NCBI GenBank assembly: GCA_035235625.1 | Contig: CP141148.1 | Location: forward strand, 32,303,057 to 32,367,056 | Length of the DNA stretch: 64,000 nt | Reading direction: 5' to 3' | From: Saururus chinensis | Lineage: Eukaryota; Streptophyta; Magnoliopsida; Piperales; Saururaceae | Shown here: positions 23,690 through 35,949 of the stretch, piece by piece | Layout of the letters: each line of letters starts with the position of its first letter | How positions within the stretch are numbered: the first letter of the stretch is position 1 | The notes under the pieces: model-generated | The model's database searches: none | Seen by the model: the letters and a program-made list of their open reading frames with translations, nothing else | What the model was told of the DNA's origin: nothing | Position numbers and translations under genes: made by a program

Positions 23690-24628
23690 GTGAGTCTATT
23701 TCCACAATTGTTGTTAAGGCGAATTCAACCATTTTGCCTATTTGAGACCATCAAGTCATCTTCTTCGGCTGAAATTGATGTGCTCCCAGACCCAAATAAT
23801 CGCTGCAGAAGAAGAAAATCCCGGGTTCTTACATGAAGAACCATCAAAATTAAGCTTGATTGCTCTGTTAGTCCGAGGGAAGCATTTTTCATGCTCCCCT
23901 CTAACAATGAGTTGAATGTAAGGAACGCCTGTGAAGCGTCTATTTTCAAGATTGACGGTGCATATGCTAATGTGCGCTAACATGTGCGTTGTCAATCTAA
24001 AAAATAATGTTTCACAAGCGTTCCTTACGCTTAACTCATGATGAGCAAGGAGCATGAAAAATACTTCATAGTTTGAGGTGCCACCCAGACCCAAATAAAG
24101 TCCCTCCTAGATACTCTTCCAAACTTTCTACTCAACTTCAATGAGTCATCCTGAAAAGCCAATAGTTTACTTGTGTTAGATATGGTTTCTTCTTAAACCT
24201 ATAGTATCCAACAAAAATTTGTGATTGATGATGCCAAGGAATGCATGTTTACTGCTTCAAAGTGAACAGTGCCCACATGATCCAAACCTTAGACCTTTGG
24301 CCATATGCATCCAAACATTCGGCAAAGCTGTGGAACCATAGAGCCCTAGCATAAGAATAATATTATTCAAAAATATATGATCAATTAATTCTTCCACATG
24401 ACAACATAGTATTCAAGGATTAACCCCGAAGCCAATTCTTTTAGCAAATATATTAGATGTAATAACACATCATGCATAATTTTTCCACACAAACAATTTT
24501 ATTTTTTGCAAGATACATAATTTCCAAACCTTGGGCCAAAACCCAGTTGGCGAGTTAAGAGAGGATTCATATTGATCATGTATGATTCTATAAGAGGAAC
24601 CAATAGAGAAATTTCCATTGGAAGTATG
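23690..24628 (-). pseudogene. LINE (non-LTR retrotransposon) C-terminal remnant, left part
   Basis: On the minus strand, frames read FWPKVWKL, KIKLFVWKNYA and EELIDHIFL (the zinc-binding end of a plant LINE reverse transcriptase) and then NRAIKLNFDGSSCKNPGFSS, typical of the RNase H-like domain that follows. Stops and shifts are frequent. A MITE at 23879-24066 splits the RNase H part, and the solo LTR starting at 24629 splits the element from its upstream half at 29127 on. Confidence 0.68.
23879..24066. mobile_element. MULE-type MITE in the LINE remnant
   Basis: The inverted ends (AAGCATTTTTCATGCTCC on the left and the complement of GGAGCATGAAAAATACTT on the right) and the inner AAGGAACGCCTGTGAAGCG match the elements at 8282 and 22239. 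No clean 9-bp duplication was found at this site. Confidence 0.75.
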
Positions 24629-26439
24629 TGTAAGGTCCCTGATTTTTCTACAATTTTTTATGATTTCTTGCTATTTTTTTGGTCATTTTTGGTGGGAAAA
24701 TGTGACACTTCGGCATATTTATATTTATATATCTTTTTCCATATTTATACCCCTAGAGTTGGGTGTGGGGCTTAGTCGCAGGCCGCGGGCCTCGCTGCGC
24801 GTTTACGGTGCAAATTTGGAGCTACAATGCATAATCGGTAGGTGAATGCGTATTAGGGACATGGATGTAAAAATTAAAAAAAAATAACTATATATATGAA
24901 ATCCATTCCAACGGATTCCAGAACCGACTTCCAATAACATTTCACATCCAGTAGTTTTTGGAGAAACTCGAGCTCAATTCCGATTGCTCCGTTCTTCCTC
25001 CTCCGTCTTGTCAAGATTTGCTTTGCCTCACCGCCACGAGTCCATAGGTACCGGCTATGACCGCCGCCACGGCCTCTTCGCTCCTTCACAAGGTACCAAA
25101 CTTTTCTTCGGGTTTTTCTCTCCTTCAATCCCGTTTTTGAACTGTGGGTGTACAATTTTGATGTCGTTTGCAGCCGCTCTCAACTAGACTTATGTTTAGT
25201 TGGCTGCTAGGAACCCATAGGCACTGGCTAGAGCCGCCGCCATGCTTTCTTCGCTTCGTGGTGTGCTACCGACACTTTGGTCGGGTTTTGTTTCTTTTTC
25301 CATCTCACTATCCGTGGGATTTTTGGATGCCGGTGTGTTTCCGGTCATTGTCCGGCCACCGGTAGGACTCCGTCCAGCCTACCTTGACCCGGTGTCAGTA
25401 GGGGTTTGCTGTTTCCAACCCCGTCTCGCCCCTATTGCCTTGCTCTGCCCGATTAGACGCTTGGGTGCGTCTTAGGTCGTTGCCATCAATGAGCCATGTG
25501 CAATTTGGCCATTGTGGCTCTGCCCCGGCTCAACGACAGTGAGGGTCAACCCCACTTGGCCTAATTATATTACCGCTCTGAATGGGCCGCTTGTCATTAC
25601 CCTATACCGTGCGAGATGCACAACCGTCCGCACCATGGGTTTTGGTTGTGGGTGGCTATCGGCGATGTCGCCACTTTAATTAGCCACAACTAGGGCCTTA
25701 GCCCTGTTGGCCTTTTGTGGGCCTTAGGTCACCTCCTTTCAGCCCTCTCCCCCGCCCCTTTGGGTCACGTGTGCTTTTGGGCTTAGGCACCGCTTTTGCG
25801 CTGCCTGACCATCTATTGGCTTTGCCACCGAGTGGAGTTGACACATAGCCCTCCTCCACCTCTCCTCTGTCCTCAAGCATTGCCCCACGCTCTCCACCCT
25901 TATATGGGCCTTTGTTAGTGTGAAATCGTCGTCGTTGGGTGCTATCCACCGCCGATTTCGATGTCTTGCAGCCGGCCGAGTACGACTTAGCCACCGGCTG
26001 ATCTTCAGTGAGTACACCATCGACTTCTGGTCACACCACCACTTATGCTGGCATGACATTTCTCCCGGCTGCCCTAGTGTGCCGCCGTAGATCGCGGGTT
26101 TTGCCGCATTGATTTCTGACACCTTGTTTGGCCGTGATTATTTTCGGCACTTCTTAAAATCCTCGGGGCAGCAGTTCTCTCCACTTGGCAAAGCTTTTGG
26201 CTGCCAACTCCGCCACCGACACCACCACTGTCGTGTGCTCGCCATCAAATGTCATGATTACGAGGTAGGGGAGCTTTGAACTCGTAATTTTATGATAGCA
26301 TGTTTTGAATGAGTAGCAGCATGCTAGGATTGTATGATTCTATGCTTTGGATGTTAAGTAACAATTTGATTACATGATGTGCATGTAAGCATGATTATAT
26401 GGTATGTTGAAATGCATATGACATGCATGTTGGTAGTAA

Positions 26440-26765
26440 GTACATTGGACGTAAGTATGTGCTAGTGATGGCTAGCGTGTTTGTTAGTAAGCTTCGTATG
26501 TGTATGCATGTACTAGTGATGGCTAGCGTGTATGTTTGACGTATGTATGCATATGCTAGTGATGGATAGCGTGCATGTTTAAAGTATGTTTGGATTATGC
26601 ATGTGCTAGTGATGGCCAGAGTGTATGTTTGACATATGTATGCATGTGCTAGTGATGGCTAGCGTGCATGTTTGAAGTATGTATGGATTATGTGCTAGTG
26701 ATGGCTAGCGTGTATGTTTGAAATATGTATAAATGTGTACGTATGCACTAGTGATGACTAGTGAG
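26440..26765. repeat. Minisatellite GTGCTAGTGATGGCTAGCGT in solo LTR copy 1
   Basis: About seven diverged units of 40-60 bp sharing GCTAGTGATGGCTAGCGTG followed by ATGTTTGA and GTATGTATGCAT. Only one or two units are present at the matching place in copy 2 (about 49310-49340), so the array expanded or shrank after the copies split. Confidence 0.75.
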
Positions 26766-27529
26766 CATGTTTATAAGCTGCGTATGTATGACCGTATGTA
26801 TATGTTATACATATGTGTGATAGATATACGTATATATGATGTCTATTTGTCTATGCTATGGATATGTGTAAGTGTATGTGGGCAGGATATGTGTAAGTGT
26901 ATGTGGGCAGAGAGGTATGGGCGATGGACAGTATGAGGTGACAAAGGTTATGAGTATGACAGGTGAGGTTTGTTAAACAGTAAGAGGTGGCAGAGATTAT
27001 AGGTATGACAAGTGAGGTTTGTCAGACAGTAAGAGTGTGCATAATTGCACAAACATAACATATAGATTATGAAGTGAAAAGTAAGCATAATAAGTGAGAT
27101 ATAAGGGGGCAACAACTGGGTTGGCTCTAAGGAGCTTCATTTGATGATGTCAGTGTAAGATAATTTGGCCATAAGATGGATGGCGAAGTATGTAAGACTG
27201 TAAGGGTTTGATGTACGATGTGTTATGATCATGATGTGGACGGATTAAGTAAAGTTTGTTGCGCCGACAAACTTGGGTTTCGGATCGGGCTTAGCTTCTG
27301 TTTGATGAGTGGAGCACGGTATGCTTGAGTGCTTGTGTGGCATAATTGTACCACATAATGTACTTAATTCAAACTTGAATTATAAGCACAACTAATGATA
27401 GCATTGTGAGTGTGAGACCTGAGGGTTCGACGGATTAAGTTACGTGTTTGAACTGGCCACAAATGAGTAGGCCGAGTATTTCTCATGTCTTGCCATGGTG
27501 TTTATCCTACAAGATGTTGTTTGTGTGTT

Positions 27530-27780
27530 GTATAGAACACCAGACGTTTGATGCTCTGTTGAGAGAGACATATGTTTCCAATTTGGTCTGCGTGCTGTAT
27601 AAGCCCAAATATTTTATGCTCTGTTGAGAGCGATATATGTTTCCGACTTTGTCTATGTGTTGTATGAAGCCCAGACGTCTGATGCTCTGTTGAGAGTGAT
27701 GTATGTTTTCTATTTGGTCTATGTGTTGTATAAGCCCAGACGTTTGATGCTCTGTTGAGAGCGTTGTATGATTTTGCCCA
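27530..27780. repeat. Tandem repeat of about 62 bp in solo LTR copy 1
   Basis: Four units contain CCAGACGTTTGATGCTCTGT, TGAGAGCGATGTATGTTT and TTTGGTCTGTGTG-like words. The same array, with four units, occurs in copy 2 at about 50095-50335. Confidence 0.75.
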
Positions 27781-28139
27781 AGAGTGGCACTGTATGTTTC
27801 TGCCCAAGTGGCATTGTATGTTTTCTGCCCAAGAGTGTCACTAGCACTATAAGACCCATTATGGTGGGTGATTCTATGGCACTATAAGACCCATTATGGT
27901 GGGCAACTGTATGACCCCTTATGTGTGGGTGTTTATGTTTGCGCGCTCAAGTAAGTAGTATCATGGATCTACTCTTACCTGTTTGATCCAGTGCCCCATG
28001 AGCATTGGTGTGCCTTACCTTCGGAAAAGTCCATGGCGTCTAGTCACTCCCCGGAGGTTAAGGTGTGGGCCCAGTGACATTCTTTTCCATTCGACGTTGG
28101 AGCTTATTAGTTGTAATGAGCTTCAGTGGTTGATAGTAT

Positions 28140-28320
28140 GTGTACGAATATGAGTATGAGCACGACTGTAAGCGTATGTGTATGAGCACGACTGTAAGCG
28201 TATGTGTACGAGCACGACTGTAAGCGTATGTATACGAGCACGACTGTAAGAGTATGTATATGAGCACGACTGTAAGAGTATATGTATGAGTACGATTGTA
28301 AGAATATATTTCTGAGTAAG
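28140..28320. repeat. Minisatellite GAGCACGACTGTAAGCGTAT in solo LTR copy 1
   Basis: Six to seven units of about 28-30 bp with GAGCACGACTGTAAG and GTATGTGTAC. The matching array in copy 2 lies at about 50755-50930. It creates long open frames rich in Tyr, Ser and Thr on the minus strand that are artefacts of repetition. Confidence 0.78.
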
Positions 28321-29126
28321 ACAGTAAGTGTGATTTTGTGTAAGTTGTATGAGTAAGGTCGTAAAAGTATGCGTACAATGGTACGAGTAAGTTTGTATGA
28401 CCCTAGATAAGGGTGTTTGTGTACGTTTAATTTGATGGTATGATTTTGGCACGATGGTGCATTTAGTATGATTGTATGCGTATGAGCATGATATTGATAT
28501 GCCTGCCTGCTTCATGTTTGAGTTGCATGAACGCATGTATTTATGAACTTAGTGAGTTCACTATTTTTGGTTTCCCCTACTGGGTATTTTCCTACTGAGT
28601 ATGAAAATACTTATTACCCTAGTTTTTTGCCCCGTTGTACGGGAGGTTTTGCAGGTTGTGCGGAGAGCTCCTAGAGATGGATTCTTGCTTCCGAGGTGGA
28701 TTGATTCCCTTGGACTCAGGTATATGCTTCACTCACTTCAAGTTTATTTGTGCCACGATCCGATTTATTGGGTGAGATGAGACGTTAAGATGTTTATATT
28801 TTGGACTTTTTGTGGGATTAGACAGTGGACTGTTATGGGACTTGCACTCAGGGATGCCTGGGAGAGATTTGTATTTAAAGTCTATGATCATAGCAATTTA
28901 GTCATACGTGTGTTTTCGAGTAACGCCTGAGAATATTTGTTTTGGCCATACAATGTTTGACCGTATGATGAAAATTTTTAAATGGAAAATTGATGTTTAG
29001 TGTTTTAAATTATAAACTGTTTTATTAGGTTTTGATTTCGTCATTTTTCCTCCAATTTACATACGTTATATTGCAAAAAAAATTGTGAATTTTAAAGAAG
29101 ATATATGAAAAATCTCGGGCGTTACA

Positions 29127-29620
29127 GTACATAGCCATTAGGGTTAATCAGAATCTACATCACTAATTGTAGTTGACCTGATTTTTTCAACTATTGATAG
29201 TACCTATATTTTGTGTTAGGAAGTCTAAGTTCCAAGTGTTGGAGGTTTTGTGGATTAACTCTCTTAACTCATACTCCATTTCTTGTGGGTTAAACTGTTG
29301 AAGCTCATCAAAGGTCAAATTTTTTTGAAGCCACACATCCCTCAAGGTAGAGAACCTCATTTGCCTTCCTATTCTCTAACCTGAACTATAACACCTAACA
29401 ATGTATTAGAGAATCAAAGAATAAAAGTGGAGGAAATTTTCAGTTCCAATAAGCCAACAATTAACAACTATGTCAATGAGACATAAGTGATCCATCAATA
29501 AGCCATATATGTGTAGATGACATGGGCTATATTTACTAAAAAAAACTTAACATAAGTTATTACACAATTACAAGGAAACTATTGTTATAAATCATTTAGA
29601 AGGGGGCATAATGCACTGGC
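29127..29620 (-). pseudogene. LINE remnant, right part (upstream half on the minus strand)
   Basis: On the minus strand, RTLRDVWLQKNLTFDELQ-like and MEYELRELIHKTSNTWNL-like sequence precedes the solo LTR border. Reading across the 4.5-kb solo LTR joins this to SNGNFSIGSS and FWPKVWKL at 24628 and below, the expected order for the end of a plant LINE reverse transcriptase. Broken by stops. Confidence 0.5.
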
Positions 29621-31296
29621 AGAACACATCTAAATCTCACAAATTCCTTTAGGAACAAGGAAGAGGAGAAATCATGGGGAGAAGGACATAGAAGGAAGAT
29701 TCACTATAGAAAATGTGTTACAAAGCTAAGCCAAACATTAGAGACCAACATGTTGATATTGGTGAAGGATATTGGCAAGTGGAAATTTTTATAAGAAAAT
29801 GTAAGATAACCTAACCTCAATTTAATGATGGTTAATGAGGATTAATACATTTGATTGTCAAATTAAGAAGTGTCACGCCCCCATTTTTGTTTGCAACTAT
29901 TTTTTATGAAAATATTTACCTTCGATTGAAAATTTATAATATATTCCCCTTCTTACCATGCAGCGGATAAAATCATATTATATGTGGAGCCTAATTTTCA
30001 CTCAACAGTGAAGATGAGGACAAATCTGCATGTAAGAGAGAAGATGTTTAGCGCAATAATGTCTTGAATAGAAGTTCTTTTTAATAATGTGTGTACCTCT
30101 CATTTTTGGGAATAATATAACACTTTACAAAATATTTTTGTAACTCTCCGATTAATTTAGATTTCATTTTTAATAACTCAAACACATGAGTCTTTTTTTG
30201 TTTTTGATAATTAAACTTATGAAGTGTTTGTTTGTGCAAGGAAATGATTGGTGGGTTTGGAGTAGGATTGCGGAGTCAACTCTATTTTACTTGAGGTTAG
30301 ACTTAAGTTAGCTGAAATCAAAGCTTAAATTTGGGTAATAGAATCAAACTCTCATTTGGCCCATCTCGAACTAGCTTGGTTTGAGTGTTGACTGGCTTAA
30401 CTTTGAATGAGTGGTGTAGGTGGTTTATTTTGAGATTTGTTATATATTTGTTGGAATCATAATTATGTTACAAATTGTGTTTGTATATGAGATTGCAAAT
30501 TTTGGAATGATTTAGCTATTGAAACATGTTGGAATCAATAAGTTTTGAATGCCCAAACAACTTTAAATGAAACTTTGAATAAGTTTAAGTGATTTTTTTC
30601 TAAAATATGGGGGGACTCCTATAAATTTTTTTAGGTGATGATGTCATCATCTGGTCAATCTGAGTTGACCCAGCCCAGCTACTAATCTAGGTCAAGGTCC
30701 TGGCTCGGTTTTAAAATATTATTTCAAAGAAATAGTAATGGATGATGTGCATCACTACATGTGGTCTCATTCTTGCCTGCAATATACTTTTGAAGGCAGT
30801 AGATGAATGTCTTTGAGCTAGACTCATATGATAGGAAATAATTATTAGAAAATAAGTAGTTTTATTATGTATATATGCCTAATATATGTATCCATTTTAC
30901 GTTTCATGTTTAATTATTATAATTTATTTGCAACAACTATAAATAATAGTAGTAATAATGTTAGTTTTTTACATTAGAAATATCTAATCAAGTGAATAAA
31001 AAATATTTATTTTAGCTTTTTTTTAGCACATTTAAAACAATGTGATGGATAATGGTTATCCGATTAACCGACTAATTATTAGTGGAAAGAACGGTTATGG
31101 AAGTACTTATACTATTTACTTAATGGAACAGTTATGGATAAAGATTTGGGAAATAGTTATGGTAATGGAATAGGTTATACTGTAACTGTATCATTCCATT
31201 CGCAGCCCTACCCTCAGTGCCTTGACTCTTCAAATGAGTCTTTAGCCACATAGACAAAAAGAGTTTGGTATGACAAATGGCCAAGGTCTTCTGGCT
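29621..31296. other. Intergenic; transposon fragments only
   Basis: AT-rich. TGTCACGCCCCC at about 29872 looks like one end of a Ty3-type LTR but no partner end was found. At about 31170-31213 ACTGTATCATTCCATTCGCA followed by GCCCTAC resembles the right end of a hAT element without a visible left end. No gene recognised. Confidence 0.4.
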
Positions 31297-31301
31297 CTCT
31301 A

Positions 31302-34300
31302 TGTCACGCCCCGGCGATGCACGACCCGAGCCGAACCCGGTCCAAGGGCCGGTCAAGCGCGCGGGGGCGACGAAGTGAAATTGAGAAACGATTCTAGCGG
31401 AAGACTTAATCCCTAACCACGGGCGATTAACAGCAACACGGAGTGCGCACAATCCTTTGAGCAAGAGTAAATAAAAGGGGAAGAAAAGGTGTTGCTTAAC
31501 ACAAAGTAAACAACAATCTCAAACCCACAAACTTAGTTAAGTAAAGCCCACACCGGCTCAAAATAAGTCATAAGCAAACATAACTGTAACATGTGACATA
31601 AAACCACAACAAGAACCCTACACAAAGGTTCGAACATAAAGCATGAAAGAAACGATGATAAGTCACGCAACGATCTCCATCATCACACCCAAGCTACCTC
31701 TGACCTTTCCTCAAAAAGGCAATCCTGTCCGTCTGCGTGTCGCACCACGCAGCCCCAAATCAAAACACAAAAGAGGGGTGAGTTTTAACACTCAGCAATG
31801 GTTTTAATATCACTGTCAACGTAGAAAATACGATAGCTTAGAAATGAGATCGTTTCAGATCAAAGATTTACATGGTGCATCACTTTACGATCACACATTC
31901 ATATCACTTAACACCGCATAAAAATGCATAATTCAACCTGCATGGATGTATCTCTAGCATACATATTCCCACATGCATTCACATCATAACCAATCCCGCA
32001 TGGACGTATCTCTAACATACATATTCCATATGCATAACATCAAAATCAGCATGCATGGATGTATCTCTAACATACATATTCCACATGCATAACATCAATA
32101 TCAACATGCATGGATGTATCTCTAACATACATATTCCCACATGCATAACATCAACATCAACATGCATGGATGTATCTCTAACATACATATTCCACATGCA
32201 TAACATCAATATCAACATGCATGGATGTATCTCTAACATACATATTCCCACATGCATAATGTTATCACAATCAACCTCCATCAAGGAGTAATCACACATT
32301 GACGTCACACAGACGGGAGCATAGACAAGGCCACGAAGGCGTGTCATGGTACAAAATTCTACACAAGAATTCAAGAAAGATCGGGGTTGTCAATCCCTAA
32401 TACTGCTCGCCACTGACGATCCTGGCCAAGGATGTCCCATTCTCACACAGAATCTAGAGCAGGGGTGTTCGCCAGGGACATCTCTGCGGAGGGAAGAGCC
32501 CGAGTTCTCACACAGAGAACCCTAGAACACGTGGTAGCGGGGTGCACTCGGCATACCACACTGGATTCTCAGGGTCCAGATGACACACATAAAAATACTC
32601 TCACGTATCCGCAAGACAAGTACACAACTCGTCCCCACATCATTCCATTAAACAAGACTCAACCCGGGGAGTGCACTCGTTCCACACAGGAACTCCAAAT
32701 CGTTCCACACAGGAACTTCAAATCAAAATATGTCCTTTCGGACCAATCAACTTGCGATTAATCCACGACCGATAAACCCGGCACGCAATTCCATCACATT
32801 GCATCCAATCGGTCAAATTCGATTAATCACGATGAAGCCTCAATTGGAAATCCATTTTCATGATGCATGCAACATGGTACATGCGTGGGCAAAGCATACA
32901 TGAACCCTAATCATGATAAGTGCTCTCACTAGCCCCTAATGCATCATTCATAATCACGATATTAAGCTTCAACATCATCATTTAACCCCCACATGTGTGT
33001 GTGTGTAACTAGTAGAAGCCTTTCACATGATGCATATTAACATGCTTGAAAATCAACTCACCACCACACTACACATGTGAATTTCTACCTAAACATGAAT
33101 TCCAGCGGAAATCATAGTAGAAGAATCGTTGAAATCATAGTTAAATTCAAAACTCAACCACAAAGGCTAAACACCTATAACATCACTCATTTCATCATTG
33201 AGTCATGGCATTCACCAACATTCACACACCATTAATCACAATTTATCATGACAAATCTGTCCAACAATGATTGTAGTCCTACTGAAATATGCTTAACCAA
33301 AGGGAAACAACTATTCATAATTTCAAAATAACGATTCCAACATCATGCCACAAAACATAAGTCATTCCACCATCACTAAGCATATATCTCAACTCCATAA
33401 TCTCAATAGCATGCATTTCCAGTAGCCTAACATAGCTCAAAACACTCCACATTCATATAAAATTGGCAAGCCAAAGTGGAATCATCAAAATAGGCATCAT
33501 ACACACAACATGCAAATTTCCTGTGTAGCCGATCGATCGCCCTTCAGGCCGTTCGATCGGTTACACGCAAAATTTTGAAAATTTCAGTTCAGCCGATCGA
33601 TCGCCTGCAAGGCCGATCGATCGCCAACACGGCAGAACAGTCATCTTCTTCCTTTCGCAAAATCAAACCGAGACACCATAGATAACACTTCAAATCCACA
33701 TCTAGCACCCTAATCATCATCAAAAGTCCTCCTTGACTTCCAGAATATCAAACCAAACCATAATAATGCAAAACCCTAAGAAATCGGGATTAAATAATTC
33801 CATTTTCTAATCTTACCATTAACACACTAAATCAAGCAAACCATTTTGAAATAAGCCAAAAATGAAGAGTTTTACCATGGATAAAACAGAGATTTTGAAG
33901 ACCCATTACCTCAGCACTTGATTAAGCTCGGATTGAAGAGTCACCCTTCTTGAAATCCTTGAAAATACAATGAGTTTGAATTAAACACCAATGGAAATCG
34001 ATTTACTTAAGAAATCCCTAATTAAATCTTAGATCTAGGGCTTGTTGGTAGTAAAAATCGAATTTTGAAAGTTAGGTTTTGTAGTAAAACGCAAATCAGT
34101 AGCTTTTGATGGTCAAAAACGAATTGAATCAAGGGGAAAATGGTAGATTTAGAAGAATTTAAGAGAAAAGCCATAGATTAGTGCTTAATTAGAGCAAGCT
34201 TACCTTAATCGGCTTCTAATTCGGGCCTAAGTGGGGATTAGGCCAGACCTCCTTCCTTAGCCTATTCCCAAAAATGGAAATGGCTCAGGTTTGCCCTTTT

Positions 34301-34726
34301 ATAGTAAGGGTTGGGGTAGGCAAAGGTAAGTTTTGGGGTGTAAATATGAAAAGTAGGCTAAAAGTGTTTATTTTGCAAATTTAAGCACGAATTAAGCCTA
34401 ATAAAATTCTGAAAATTTTTGTGTGACCTTAAGTATATGTCTAGGTTCATTTGACATAAAAATAAAATTTTCGACCGTGGGGCCCACAGGGGTCCCGCCA
34501 AAACCCTAATTTTTGGGAAAATAGTGAAAAATCTGAAAAATTCCAAAAATTCACATTTGGTTTAAAATCACTTAAAACCACTAATATTGAAGTTAATTTT
34601 GGTTAAAACCATCACAAACTCTATTTATTTACGAAATCACCGAATAAGATCAGAAAACACGTAAATTGCACGATAACCCATAATTAAATAAAAATCAAAA
34701 CCGGTTTAAAGATGAGGGTCCTTACA
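31302..34726 (-). mobile_element. 3.4-kb solo LTR (Ty3-type), minus strand
   Basis: A perfect 5-bp duplication CTCTA (31297-31301 and 34727-34731) flanks the element. On the minus strand it starts TGTAAGGACCCTCATC and ends CGGGGCGTGACA, similar in form to the ends of the 4.5-kb LTRs but otherwise different in sequence. No gag or pol sequence is present. The middle holds a 55-bp tandem repeat (31930-32260) and two CCGATCGATCGCC blocks (33528-33632). Confidence 0.82.
31930..32260. repeat. Tandem repeat of about 55 bp in the minus-strand solo LTR
   Basis: Five to six units contain CATGCATGGATGTATCTC, TAACATACATATTCC and ACATGCATAACATCAA. The four central units are nearly identical, so amplification is recent relative to the LTR. 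They give rise to open frames on both strands that have no protein-like character. Confidence 0.85.
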
Positions 34727-34731
34727 CTCTA

Positions 34732-35945
34732 AGAACAGGAGTTATGTAAAATAGCTTCTCTGGCCTGGGAGTTGTGTTATAATGGAGTATAGCATTGAAA
34801 AATATTTGATCTCGCGCAATACAATATAGGAGGTTTAGATAATCATAGAAGTTAGAACTTCAACCATTTAGGTCCATGAGCCTTAGCTTTATAACATTGA
34901 TGAGGCGGGCAACATAGTCTAGTAAGGCAAGGTTGTACTCCTAAATGTGGCTACCATGTCATAGAGACTCTTTGACTTGCACTTACGAAGTTAAAGACTT
35001 TTAAGTAAGAGTCACGTGATATTTAGAAGAATGTTAATGCATTCTTATTTATTATGCTTTTGATGATTTGAAATATGATATTCCGTGAAATAGAATCCAT
35101 TTTGGTTACTATTCATTCTTCTAGAATATTTTTTTAAAGTAAATATTGAAAGTATTGTAATTCTTATTTAGCCATCCCAGTGGGTATATTCAGCATCTAT
35201 GTGATAAAGGTTCCTTACAGGGTTAAAGTAACTTTAGGACATTAGATGTGTAGTAAGGACGATGTTGCTAGACAACTTAGCATGGTTAATATCTTCTTAC
35301 TTTAAGGTAGATAACTTTAGAGTTTTTTCCATATTACCTGGCATAAGATACAAGTATTTCACATTCTCTAGTTTTATAGAAAATATTCCATAGAACCTAG
35401 GTTTACACGATATTTTTTAAAAAAATGGACCAAAATATCCTTGCAGCAATGGTTAGGGTTTAAAATCTTGTAAACCAAACGCGACGATGCATAAGCAAAG
35501 AAGAGATTGTGGCTCAATGGCGATTTGCGATTTTCACCCAGTGATTATCATCAACAATGAATTTTGTTTTCTATCTCGTGATTGTCGGACTCCCTTACTT
35601 CTTTGGCAATTGTTCTTCTCTTATTTTTGTCCAAATATTTCTAACCACATAAACTATTTATCCCTACAAAGGAGAACAATATGGCACCTACAACTCCAAA
35701 AATGAATCTTGGGGGACTATTCGAGGAGAACAATGCTATATAAGAATGGAAAATGATGTAGATGCTAAGGAATGACACTACAGAATAGCCATATGACCTC
35801 CTACCCTACTGTGCAAAGAGGGACTCTAGTATGATTTTTTGTATGCAAGTTTTATTATGTAAAACATCTTATGTAAGTATGTACACAATCTTAAAGGCTT
35901 TCATCCCTGACTTGATGAACACCTGTATCAATAACAAATATTGGC
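34732..35945. other. Intergenic; nothing recognised
   Basis: AT-rich sequence without a recognised gene. The bases after the solo LTR continue the open sequence before it (TTCTGGCTCTA then AGAACAGG), so one older low-copy or transposon-derived stretch was split by that insertion. A short open frame at 35487-35705 has no known motif. Confidence 0.4.
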
Positions 35946-35949
35946 AATT

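Larger units (their letters stand above)
24629..29126 (+). mobile_element. 4.5-kb solo LTR (Ty3-type), copy 1
   Basis: Begins TGTAAGGTCCCTGATTTTTC and ends AATCTCGGGCGTTACA, so the ends are TG...CA within imperfect inverted repeats. It aligns along its length with 47385-51942. Flanks GTATG and GTACA are at best a decayed 5-bp duplication. No gag, pol or primer site follows, so this is a solo LTR rather than a full element. The late block with GGGTATTTTCCTACTGAG, a GTTGTACGGGAGGTTTTGCA word and a Gly/Trp-poor tail is like the 3' parts of long Ty3 (Tekay/Del-like) LTRs; that clade is inference. It contains several minisatellites. Confidence 0.75.

Noticed and set aside
31930..32260. Regularly spaced direct repeats that could suggest a CRISPR array
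   Set aside because: Units are contiguous with no unique spacers, lie within an LTR, and the genome is a plant's.
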